From: Thiosocius sp963753845
GTDB lineage: Bacteria > Pseudomonadota > Gammaproteobacteria > Chromatiales > Chromatiaceae
Direction of reading: 5' to 3'
NCBI GenBank assembly: GCA_963753845.1
Contig: CAVWEI010000035.1
Coordinates: 65,854 to 129,853, forward strand
DNA: 64,000 bases
Each line of letters begins with the position of its first letter. Position 1 is the stretch's first letter. Both the position numbers and the translations under genes were made by a program. Positions 38,267 through 46,485 of this stretch are shown in pieces. Below the pieces are notes generated by a model. The model searched no databases, had not been told where the DNA came from, and worked only from the letters and a program-made list of their open reading frames with translations.

Positions 38267-40648
38267 ATGAAAAGAATACTAACCGCACTTGCGATCCTGC
38301 TGATCGCCGGTGTGACCCACGCCGCCGTGACCAAGACTGCGCCTTCCGACAAGCAAGGCTGTCTGAGCTGCCACGACGGGATCGAGGACATCCGCGACAA
38401 CGCATCGGTCATGATGCTGCAGATCAAGGCGATCGGTGCCGCCAACGGCGACCCGGCCGGCTGCGTCGTGTGTCACGGCGGTGACCCCAAGGGCACCTCG
38501 GTCGAGACCGCACACAAGGGTTCGCCCGAAGGCCTGAAAAACGGCAACGGCCCCAAGACATACTATCCGGATCCGGGCTCGGTCTGGATCGCGGAAAACA
38601 CCTGTGGCCAGTGCCACTTAGGTTATGCGTATCGCGTCGAGCGTTCTCTGATGAATACCGAGGCGGGCAAGATCCAGGGCAACCTGCATACCTGGGGCAT
38701 CGCCGAGGTCCAGGACCACAAGGTCCCCTGGGGCAACTATGACGTCAAGGATACCGACGGCCAGGTCCCGCAGGTCGGGACCCCGGAGTACAAGGAATAC
38801 ATGAAGGCCATGATCGCCGCGCATGGCGACCAGTACCCGACCGAGCTGCAGATGGTGCCGCAGCCCAGCGTCGAGGAGATCGAAAAGGATCCCAAGCTCG
38901 CGGGCTTCACCTACCAGCGCCAGCAGTGTCAGCGCTGCCACGTCGGTGTGAAGGGGCGTGAGAAGCGCGGTGACTACCGCGGCATGGGCTGCTCTTCCTG
39001 CCACATACCGTATGGCAACGAAGGCTATTACGAAGGCAAGGACCCTACCATCAACAAGGATCAGAAGGGCCACCTGCTGACCCACAAGATCCAGGCCACC
39101 CGCAAGACCAAGATCAAGCACGGTGACGTGGAATGGTCGGGTATCCCGGTCGAGAGCTGCAACTCCTGCCACAACCGCGGCAAGCGCATCGGCGTGACCT
39201 ACCAGGGCCTGATGGAATTCCCGTACGGTTCGCCCTACAACGCAGAAGGTGGCAAGCAGCCCAAACTGCATACCAAGCAGTACCTGTTCATCTCGGACGA
39301 CCTGCATCACCAGATCGATTCCCGTCCGGAGAACCCGAAGGGTGGCCTGCTGTGTCAGGACTGCCATACCACCATCGATATGCACGGTGATGGCAACATC
39401 TTCGGCACCACCCTGGCTCAGGTCGAGGTGGAGTGTCAGGATTGCCACGGAACCACCGACAAGTTCCCCTGGGAGCTGCCGCTCGGCTATTCCGAGGAGT
39501 TCGCCCAGGACATTCCCCAGGGTGAGCGTGGCCTGACCAACGACCTGCTGCCGGAGACGGCCGCGTTCGCAACCACCTATGACAAGCGCGAGGGCTATCT
39601 GAAGACCGCGCGCGGCAATCCTTTCGGCAACGTCGTGAAGGACGGCACCAAGGTCGTCATGCACTCGGCCACCGGCAACGACTTCGAGGTGCCGCTGCTC
39701 AAGCAGCTGAAGATCGACAACAACTGGAAGAGCCCGGACGCCATGGTCGCCATGAGCAGCGTGCTCAAGCACAACGAAAGCCTCGAGTGCTACGCCTGCC
39801 ACGCCTCCTGGGTACCGCAGTGTTATGGCTGTCACGTGCAGGTCAACTACGGCAAGGACAAGGACGGCAAGCCCTACGAGGATGCCGACTGGGTCGCCGG
39901 TGGCAACCAGCGCGACGAGCACGGCCAGACCGCCGAATCGCCGCTGGGTACGCACGGTATCAAGAGCCCCGGCAAGGTGTTCGAGACCCGCGCCTATCTG
40001 CGCTGGGAAGAGCCGGTACTGGGTATCAACGGCGAAGGCCGCGTGACCCCGCTGATGCCGGGCTGCCAGATCGTGTACACGGTGTTCGACCGCAACAACA
40101 AGGTGGTCGCCCTGAACCAGCTCGGCAAGTCACTCGACGAGCAGAAAGAGCTGGGCCAGGAACGCACCCCGGATGCGATTGACATGGCACCGGTACAGCC
40201 GCACTCGGCACAGCGCAAGGCGCGTACCTGCGAGTCCTGCCACAACAACCCGAAGGCCATGGGCTACGGTATCTCCGGCGGCGTGTTCCAGACCCGCTAC
40301 CCGGTCAATATCGTCGAGGATCTGATCGACCAGAAGACCGGCCAGGTGATCCCCAGCCGTCACCAGATCCAGATCCCCAAGATCGCCGATCTGGACTACG
40401 ACTGGTCGACCATCATCAAGGACGATCAGCAGGTCCAGACCGTCGGTACCCACTGGCCGCTGTCGCGTTCACTCCCGAAAGCGATGCGTGACGGTATGGA
40501 GCGGACCGGCCTGTGCCTGGGTTGCCATCGCGAGATGACCAACGAGGCGCTCTGGTCCAAGGTTGCCCAGCCGGGCACCCTGACCGACAGCGAGCACATC
40601 GAGATGCTCAACAAGCTGCTCAAGACGTACGCAGCATCCAAGAAGTAG
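38267..40648 (+). CDS. exported dodecahaem (12 CXXCH) cytochrome c
   Basis: 793 residues from the ATG at 38267, with AACGGAGA upstream. A signal peptide (MKRILTALAILLIAGVTHA) sends it to the periplasm. I count twelve CXXCH haem motifs in order: CLSCH, CVVCH, CGQCH, CQRCH, CSSCH, CNSCH, CQDCH, CQDCH, CYACH, CYGCH, CESCH and CLGCH. There is no membrane anchor beyond the signal. It is likely a periplasmic electron carrier or a reductase/oxidase of an inorganic substrate. I do not recognise a characterised family with this haem count and length. It is probably expressed through sigma54 with the two downstream exported proteins. Confidence 0.9.
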   Translation: MKRILTALAILLIAGVTHAAVTKTAPSDKQGCLSCHDGIEDIRDNASVMMLQIKAIGAANGDPAGCVVCHGGDPKGTSVETAHKGSPEGLKNGNGPKTYYPDPGSVWIAENTCGQCHLGYAYRVERSLMNTEAGKIQGNLHTWGIAEVQDHKVPWGNYDVKDTDGQVPQVGTPEYKEYMKAMIAAHGDQYPTELQMVPQPSVEEIEKDPKLAGFTYQRQQCQRCHVGVKGREKRGDYRGMGCSSCHIPYGNEGYYEGKDPTINKDQKGHLLTHKIQATRKTKIKHGDVEWSGIPVESCNSCHNRGKRIGVTYQGLMEFPYGSPYNAEGGKQPKLHTKQYLFISDDLHHQIDSRPENPKGGLLCQDCHTTIDMHGDGNIFGTTLAQVEVECQDCHGTTDKFPWELPLGYSEEFAQDIPQGERGLTNDLLPETAAFATTYDKREGYLKTARGNPFGNVVKDGTKVVMHSATGNDFEVPLLKQLKIDNNWKSPDAMVAMSSVLKHNESLECYACHASWVPQCYGCHVQVNYGKDKDGKPYEDADWVAGGNQRDEHGQTAESPLGTHGIKSPGKVFETRAYLRWEEPVLGINGEGRVTPLMPGCQIVYTVFDRNNKVVALNQLGKSLDEQKELGQERTPDAIDMAPVQPHSAQRKARTCESCHNNPKAMGYGISGGVFQTRYPVNIVEDLIDQKTGQVIPSRHQIQIPKIADLDYDWSTIIKDDQQVQTVGTHWPLSRSLPKAMRDGMERTGLCLGCHREMTNEALWSKVAQPGTLTDSEHIEMLNKLLKTYAASKK

Positions 40649-40713
40649 CTGCCGCCCTGACGGTGTCCCCGGTATCATGCCGGGGATGCCTTTTTCATTT
40701 CTGAAGCACACCC

Positions 40714-41529
40714 ATGACACGATTTTTCCGTCTTTTTTTCCTTTCGCTCATCCTGGTTCCAATAACTGTACTGAGCGAAACGGCGCTGGCCCCTATGGCT
40801 GAACCGGTCGCCGCGGAGCCCGGTATGACGCCACCGCCGTTCCCGACCTCTGCTGTGGCCGATACAGAGGCGGCCGCAGCCCCCAAGCCGGTCGGGCCGC
40901 ATGGCCAGCACGACCCGCACTCGACGCTCGATCCCGAGCGCCTGATCAGGGTGGCCCTGCAGCACGAGAGCGAGGGGCGCCTGGAACTGGCCCTGAAGAC
41001 CCTGGCCGAGGGCATCGACAAATTCCCGAATTCGGCCGAGCTGTACGCGGTGCGCGGCAGCCTGCGCCTGCAGATGCAGCAGGTCAGCGCCGCACTGAGC
41101 GACCTCGAAAAGGCGGCCCAACTCGACCCGCAGGATGCCATGATCCGGGTCAACCGGGCGCAGGCCTATCGCTCCTTCGGTCGATACGACGAGGCCATGA
41201 AGGACCTCGATATTGCGGTCGAGGGAGACCCCAACCTGCTGCCGGCGCGCTTCAACCGCGGTGCATTGCTTTATGCCGGCGGTGATTTCGAAGGGGCCCT
41301 GCTGGATTTCGACCAATGCATCGCGATAGATCCCCACGCGTCTGCACCCTACTTCAATCGTGGCTCGACCTACTGGGAACTGAGCCGCAGCGATGAGGCC
41401 ATGGCCGATATGGAGCGTTTCATAGAGCTGGCCGACAGCGATGAATGGAAGCAGGTGGCCGGGGATCTGCTGAAGAACTGGAAGATCGCGCTCGAAGCAG
41501 AGGCCAAAGCAGCCAAGAGCGGCTCGTGA
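40714..41529 (+). CDS. exported tetratricopeptide-repeat protein
   Basis: 271 residues with an N-terminal signal peptide (about residues 1-26), a low-complexity Pro/Ala-rich linker to about residue 70, then four or five TPR units (for example LALKTLAEGIDKFPNSAELYAVRG and EAMKDLDIAVEGDPNLLPARFNRG). TPRs bind partner proteins, so it may help assemble or dock the multihaem cytochrome encoded 65 bases upstream. Its end overlaps the next start by three bases, so these genes look like one operon. Confidence 0.85.
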   Translation: MTRFFRLFFLSLILVPITVLSETALAPMAEPVAAEPGMTPPPFPTSAVADTEAAAAPKPVGPHGQHDPHSTLDPERLIRVALQHESEGRLELALKTLAEGIDKFPNSAELYAVRGSLRLQMQQVSAALSDLEKAAQLDPQDAMIRVNRAQAYRSFGRYDEAMKDLDIAVEGDPNLLPARFNRGALLYAGGDFEGALLDFDQCIAIDPHASAPYFNRGSTYWELSRSDEAMADMERFIELADSDEWKQVAGDLLKNWKIALEAEAKAAKSGS

Positions 41530-42149
41530 GATATCTGCTCCTGATTCTGTTGTTCCTGGCCGCGCCCTGGGTTTCGGCCGATCAGGAAACGGCGACCGAC
41601 AACGGCTTCGGGAGCCTGCTGCTCGAGGCCGAACTGCTGTTCAACCGGCCCGATGGATATACCGACTTGTCCGCCGGTCGCACACCGATGATGGACTATG
41701 AACGTGCCCTGCGCAGCCCCGGTGGTGAACTCGAAATACGTATTGCGGTGCGCCCGCTGAAGCGGCTTCAGATCGACTACGATGACCCGCATGGCGCGGT
41801 ACCCAACCCCAATCACATCTTTCCGCTGGTGTTCGAATCGCTCGCCACGCGGCTGTCCGGCGGCGGCCACGCCCCGAGCAATGCCTACCCACCTGACCAG
41901 GCACAAGAGAAATTCAACGCCGACTGGGCGGCGGCGGCCGTATTCGATACCGTCGAGGATTTCGACACCGGGTTCAAACAGGGCCTGCTGGTTGCCATCC
42001 ACCGCAACAAGGTCTCGGATGCATACATCGTGTTCCTGTTCGACGACTATGCGGCAGTCAAGGACAGCCTGAATGCCGCGATGAAGACCCTGGTCTTTGC
42101 GCCTTCTCCAGAGGCTGGAAAAGAGGTGGCCGCGGGCGAGGGCCGTTGA
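41526..42149 (+). CDS. exported protein of unknown function in the cytochrome operon
   Basis: 207 residues from a GTG at 41526 that overlaps the TPR stop (GTGA). A signal peptide (about residues 1-18) is followed by a soluble, mostly alpha/beta region with no motif I recognise. Recurring features are RTPMMDYERAL and HIFPLVFESLATRLSGG. The tight coupling to the TPR gene suggests a shared role with the cytochrome. Confidence 0.8.
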   Translation: MRYLLLILLFLAAPWVSADQETATDNGFGSLLLEAELLFNRPDGYTDLSAGRTPMMDYERALRSPGGELEIRIAVRPLKRLQIDYDDPHGAVPNPNHIFPLVFESLATRLSGGGHAPSNAYPPDQAQEKFNADWAAAAVFDTVEDFDTGFKQGLLVAIHRNKVSDAYIVFLFDDYAAVKDSLNAAMKTLVFAPSPEAGKEVAAGEGR

Positions 42150-42200
42150 ATCGGGTTCGCAGGTGGTTTTTTGAATTGCGCTATTGTGCATTGGTTTTTT

Positions 42201-42730
42201 AATGCGCTCGGCGGAGCGCGCCCGCATTCATTTCTTTTGCTTGTCCAAAAGAAACGAACCAAAGAAAAGGACACCCGACGACTTGCCCCTTGCTTGCGCA
42301 AGGGGTTCCCTGCGCTTCTCGCCCTTTCCGGCGCGCGTGAACTCGTGGGCTGCGCCCACTCAAACATGCACGCGCTTCTCCCGGAAACGGCTGCGATGCT
42401 CGGCGGCGTCAACGGGATCGGGGTGCCACAATCCCGCTACGGAGTACCCCGCCCCCCTTGGTGCAGCCGAGCACCGCAAGGCCAAAACCGATCAGCGCGA
42501 GGACTGTTTGAGCCCTGCGCAGCAGGGTGATTAAGCAGACAGGAGTCTGCTTGTCGCCGCTTGCGGCGCCCGCAGGGCGAGGGCCATGGAAGGCCCGAGA
42601 CAATTCCGCAGCGCCGGTTTTTACCGAGGAGCGCAGACCAAGCCGTGGGGGTGCCTTTCTTTGGCCTTCTTTTGTTTGGGCAAGAAAAGAAAAGAAGGGC
42701 TGGCGCGCTGAGCCCAGCGCTTTCAAAACA
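42201..42730. repeat. 530-bp non-coding element with long terminal inverted arms
   Basis: The left arm, about 42201-42276, reads through TTTCTTTTGCTTGTCC, AAAGAAACGAACC and AAAGAAAAGGACACCC. It is complementary, with scattered mismatches, to the right arm 42646-42730 (GGGGGTGCC, TTTCTTTGGCC, TTCTTTTGTTTGGGC). Internal hairpins include CCCCTTGC/GCAAGGGG at 42287-42306 and AAGCAGAC/GTCTGCTT near 42533-42552. No convincing gene is inside. Such sequences are dispersed in several gammaproteobacterial genomes and are often mis-annotated as small proteins. It fills most of the gap 42150-42839. Confidence 0.75.
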
Positions 42731-42839
42731 AGGGTGTGCGCCGCCGCGCACATCAAACACTATCCTGCGCCGACAGGCACTCAATAAACAGAGGTATTCC
42801 GGGGCACCCGGACTCTGGAGTTCTTATCGAACCCATGGA

Positions 42840-43442
42840 TCAGGCCAGATCACCCTCGCCAAAACTTTCGGTCCGATAACGCGAGACCTCGACAGTATCC
42901 GACCAGTGGTTGGCCGCGAGCCCGGCCTTGTGCTTCAGATGCAACAGAAAGTCGACCGGGTCGGGCAGGCTCTCCCACACGGAGGGCAGGAAGGTTCCCC
43001 GGTAGGGCCCATCCTGCAGGATCAGACCGTCCTCACCGGGGCGGATCTGCCGGATCAGGTCAGCCTCGTCGCTGAAGTGCATCGGCTCTGGGGCAGTCAG
43101 CAACGACAGGTGAAGGTCGACTTCGGGCCATTCATCGGCGCTCAGCGGGGGGAAGCGCGAATCGCGGAAGGCGGCCGCAAAGGCGTTTTCCGCCACGTCC
43201 ACCACCAGGGGCCGGGCCGCCTCGAGGCGGCCGATACAGCCGCGTAACCGTCCCTGCGCGTTAAGCGTCACGAAACTTGCCCGAATCGCCCTGAGTTCAA
43301 CATCATATTCAGCCGGGGCGACCTGCATGGGCCGCCCTGTTGCAAGCCCATGCTCGATCGAGCGTCGTGCGACATCGATCAGCACTGCGCGCTGGGCGGG
43401 TTCGAGATGCCCGGGCCCCTCAGTAGAATCCGTAGGCGCCAT
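42840..43442 (-). CDS. AmmeMemoRadiSam system protein A (AMMECR1 domain)
   Basis: 200 residues from the ATG at 43442; upstream in-frame codons are antisense noise inside the next gene. The AMMECR1 fold is shown by RASFVTLNAQGRLRGCIGRLEA and AFRDSRFPPLSADEWPEVDLHLSLL. The domain is conserved from archaea to humans but its reaction is not established. It overlaps the MEMO-family gene by 23 bases, and the matching radical SAM gene is divergent 70 bases beyond that gene. The three together define the AmmeMemoRadiSam set. Confidence 0.92.
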   Translation of the reverse strand: MAPTDSTEGPGHLEPAQRAVLIDVARRSIEHGLATGRPMQVAPAEYDVELRAIRASFVTLNAQGRLRGCIGRLEAARPLVVDVAENAFAAAFRDSRFPPLSADEWPEVDLHLSLLTAPEPMHFSDEADLIRQIRPGEDGLILQDGPYRGTFLPSVWESLPDPVDFLLHLKHKAGLAANHWSDTVEVSRYRTESFGEGDLA

Positions 43443-44205
43443 ATCCCACCACCCTGGACCTGTCGCCCGCCGTATCGCCCGAATTGCGCAGATCCAGCGT
43501 GCGCACCTTCCAGCCGTGTTGCCGCGCCGTTTGCAGCAGGCCGCGGATCGGGTAGGCGCCACAGGCGTCGTAGGGACCGATCTCGTCGGCCTGCATGTTT
43601 TCGATCAGCCGGCTGGTTGCATGGTCACGCTGCTGGCAGCTGCGGTAGTCGAGATAGTGGCTCAGATCCGAGCTGACCACGATCAGGGTGTCTGGGCTCA
43701 ACAGGGTCTCAAGGATCCGGCTGACGTCCCCAATGTCGGCCTCACCCACGATCAGCGGCACCAGTCTGAAGTCGCCGAGAACGGCCTGCAGGAACGGCAG
43801 TTGGACCTCCAGGGCGTGTTCCTGCGCGAATGCCGCATCGAGTCCCACCACGCCCGGCAGCCGGGCCAGTTGCGCTATAGCCTCGAGGTCGACCGGGATA
43901 TCGCCCAGCGGGGTCTGGAATGCATCGGCACTGCTGGTCGCGATCCCGCTGAAGGGCACCCGGTGCGACGGCGCAAGCACCACCACGCGGTCGATTTCGT
44001 CTGCCCAGGGCGCAAGCGTCGCATAGGCACTGCCCGCGATCGGGCCCGAATACTGATAGCCGGCGTGGGGTGCGATCAGGGCGTGTGGCCGGGCCTCGTG
44101 TGCAGGGCCGTCTGCGGTAAGGTAGCCCTGCAGCGCGGTGCGCAACTCGTGTGCGTCGCCCGGATAGAAAAGCCCGGCGACCGCGGGGGTCTTGACGTGC
44201 ATCAT
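43420..44205 (-). CDS. AmmeMemoRadiSam system protein B (MEMO1 family)
   Basis: 261 residues of the MEMO family, structurally related to extradiol dioxygenases. The conserved metal-site regions are visible: AVAGLFYPGD, APHAGYQYSGPIAGSAYA, LAPSHRVPFSGIA and SSDLSHYLDYRSC with its His. Human MEMO1 binds iron or copper; the bacterial substrate is unknown. It is co-transcribed with the AMMECR1 gene and divergent from the radical SAM gene. Confidence 0.93.
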   Translation of the reverse strand: MMHVKTPAVAGLFYPGDAHELRTALQGYLTADGPAHEARPHALIAPHAGYQYSGPIAGSAYATLAPWADEIDRVVVLAPSHRVPFSGIATSSADAFQTPLGDIPVDLEAIAQLARLPGVVGLDAAFAQEHALEVQLPFLQAVLGDFRLVPLIVGEADIGDVSRILETLLSPDTLIVVSSDLSHYLDYRSCQQRDHATSRLIENMQADEIGPYDACGAYPIRGLLQTARQHGWKVRTLDLRNSGDTAGDRSRVVGYGAYGFY

Positions 44206-44274
44206 GGTTGTCCGCCTTCAGTGGGTCTATAGATTAGATGGGTTCCCGCGGAAAGGAAATCAAGCGGGGGTCCG

Positions 44275-45435
44275 ATGTTGTACGGGCGATACGCCAGAGA
44301 TCCCCTCACGGACGCAAGGAGTTTGCCATTGATCAGCGATACCGTACCCGGCCGCTACTGGCACATGCTGGAAGATGGCCGCATTCAGTGCGATCTGTGC
44401 CCGCGCTATTGCCACCTGAAGGATGGCCAGCGCGGCCTGTGCTTCGTGCGCGCGCGCCAGCACGACCAGGTCGTATTGACTACCTACGGGCGCTCCAGCG
44501 GGTTTTGTGTCGATCCCATCGAGAAGAAACCGCTGAATCACTTCCTGCCGGGTACCCCGGTTTTCTCGTTCGGCACGGCCGGTTGCAATCTGGCCTGCAA
44601 GTTCTGCCAGAACTGGGATATCAGCAAGTCACGCGAAATAGACACCCTGGCCGCCAGCGCCTCGCCGCAGAACATCGCCGCCACCGCCGAGCGTCTCGGT
44701 TGCAGGAGTGTCGCATACACCTATAACGACCCGGTGATCTTTCTCGAATACGCCGTTGATACCGCCATCGCCTGCCGGGAACGGGGCCTCAAATCGGTGG
44801 CGGTCACGGCCGGCTACATCTGCGAGGAGCCGCGGCGCGAGTTTTTTGCCCACATGGATGCGGCCAACGTCGATCTGAAGGCGTTCACCGAGGATTTCTA
44901 CCACAAGCTCACCGGGGGCCACCTGCAGCCGGTTCTCGATACCCTGGAATACATCCACAAAGAGACGGACTGCTGGCTAGAGGTCACCACCCTGCTCATT
45001 CCTGGCCACAATGACGACGATGCCGGACTGCACCGACTGAGCGAGTGGTACCTGGAAAACCTCGGACCGGACGTCCCCCTGCATTTTTCGGCCTTCCATC
45101 CCGACTACAAGATGACCGACATTGCACAGACACCGGTGGCGACACTCGAGCGGGCACGGAGGATCGCCCTGGATACCGGTCTGAACTACGTCTACGTCGG
45201 CAATGTGCATGACGCGGAGGCCGACAGCACCTATTGCCCCGCCTGTGCCCGTCGGGTGATCGAGCGTGACTGGTACAGGCTTGGGGAATGGCAGCTGACC
45301 GCCGGCGGCCACTGTGCACATTGCGGTCATAAGATCGCCGGCGTGTTCGAGGATACCCCCGGAGACTGGGGGCCAAGGCGTTTGCCTGTATCCATGCACG
45401 AGCCGGTCGAAAGTTCGGCCACCAGCTCCGACTGA
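44275..45435 (+). CDS. AmmeMemoRadiSam system radical SAM enzyme
   Basis: 386 residues. The radical SAM cluster motif is CNLACKFCQNW (about residues 104-114). An N-terminal Cys-rich segment (CDLCPRYCHLKDGQRGLC) and a C-terminal pair CPACARRV/CAHCGH look like extra metal sites. It resembles pyruvate-formate-lyase-activase-like enzymes, but here it is the third component of the AmmeMemoRadiSam set. The start at 44275 is the first ATG after the 69-base divergent gap and is preceded by a G-rich stretch. Confidence 0.92.
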   Translation: MLYGRYARDPLTDARSLPLISDTVPGRYWHMLEDGRIQCDLCPRYCHLKDGQRGLCFVRARQHDQVVLTTYGRSSGFCVDPIEKKPLNHFLPGTPVFSFGTAGCNLACKFCQNWDISKSREIDTLAASASPQNIAATAERLGCRSVAYTYNDPVIFLEYAVDTAIACRERGLKSVAVTAGYICEEPRREFFAHMDAANVDLKAFTEDFYHKLTGGHLQPVLDTLEYIHKETDCWLEVTTLLIPGHNDDDAGLHRLSEWYLENLGPDVPLHFSAFHPDYKMTDIAQTPVATLERARRIALDTGLNYVYVGNVHDAEADSTYCPACARRVIERDWYRLGEWQLTAGGHCAHCGHKIAGVFEDTPGDWGPRRLPVSMHEPVESSATSSD

Positions 45436-45639
45436 AAGCTGCCGCTCAACACAAAGTTTTCCGTCTACTGCAATGCGGTTGCGCCGGACGACGCCGCAAA
45501 CTGCCAGATCCGCGCTCAGGTGCAGTGGATGTTTCCCGCATAGCGCTCAGGACCTTGGTCGAATGGCAGGGCCCGTGGGTTGCGGTTAGTATTGCGCACC
45601 AACCAAAGGTTTTAACTGTATTTTGAACAGGAACGAATC

Positions 45640-46464
45640 ATGAAGCGTATCTGGACACTTTCGGCGGCAGCTATCGGCGCCGCCGCATATTTGCCCCCTG
45701 TCGCTGGCGCCGACACGATGGTGGAGCCACTTTATACAAAGTCAGCGCAGAGATACGCCAGCTTCGTGTTCGACGCCTATGCGGAATATTACACAGACCG
45801 CAAGTTCCAGGAGATCGATGGGGTGGATGCGACAGAACTGCGGATCGATCTCGCGGCCCCGATCCTGAGTCGTGGTCAGCTGCGCCTGTCCCTGCCGTTC
45901 TACACCGACGGCGATGGCGAATATATCGAGAGCGGAGACAGCACCGATATCAGTGGCAGTGGCGGTACCTTCAACTTCGCGACCATCTCGTACGAACACC
46001 AGTTCATGGATGCGGCTCAGGACAAGGTCGATCTGATGGGTTATATCGGCGTGGGCCACCGAACCGCCAGGCTGAAGACGTCAAATGGGGATTACATGAA
46101 TCATCGCGGTAACAATGCCGAAGTGGGGATAAGGCTGGACCATGCCGTGAATCCTTCCATGATGCTCATGAGCGATATCGGTTATCAATACTACTGGGAT
46201 ACCGATGATCTGAATCCCTCGGGAGGCGGTGACAACTTTGGAAACCTGGTAGCCAGTGCCGCTCTCATCAAAAATGATCGGCCTTTAAAGCCCGCCCTGG
46301 AGTTGATTTATCGCGGCAATTTCGGTGACTACAACAACCTGGCGGTTGTCCCCGAGCTTATCTATTCGTTTTCGGAAGTCGACCTGAAGCTCGGGATACC
46401 GGTCGGTCTGACGTCTGACGCAGACGACTACGGGGTGACCCTGGGCTTTACGTACAGAATGTAA
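45640..46464 (+). CDS. outer-membrane beta-barrel-like protein
   Basis: 274 residues with a signal peptide (MKRIWTLSAAAIGAAAYLPPVAGA). Alternating hydrophobic/polar strands follow, such as QLRLSLPFYTDGDGEYIES, KVDLMGYIGVGHRTARLK and DLKLGIPVGLTSDADDYGV. It ends in aromatic-rich FTYRM, compatible with BAM-dependent insertion. A porin-like or transporter role is inferred. I see no motif naming a substrate. It stands alone between the radical SAM gene and the convergent efflux operon. Confidence 0.7.
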   Translation: MKRIWTLSAAAIGAAAYLPPVAGADTMVEPLYTKSAQRYASFVFDAYAEYYTDRKFQEIDGVDATELRIDLAAPILSRGQLRLSLPFYTDGDGEYIESGDSTDISGSGGTFNFATISYEHQFMDAAQDKVDLMGYIGVGHRTARLKTSNGDYMNHRGNNAEVGIRLDHAVNPSMMLMSDIGYQYYWDTDDLNPSGGGDNFGNLVASAALIKNDRPLKPALELIYRGNFGDYNNLAVVPELIYSFSEVDLKLGIPVGLTSDADDYGVTLGFTYRM

Positions 46465-46485
46465 AACCCTGTCCGTCGGCTCCGC

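Noticed and set aside
38618..39955. 445-residue antisense frame opposite the multihaem cytochrome
   Set aside because: The Val/Leu/Ala-rich, repetitive composition reflects the complement of the cytochrome codons; no start context.
42171..42787. Several frames of 85-230 residues on both strands
   Set aside because: They are produced by the inverted-repeat element, are open on both strands at once, and have no protein-like pattern.
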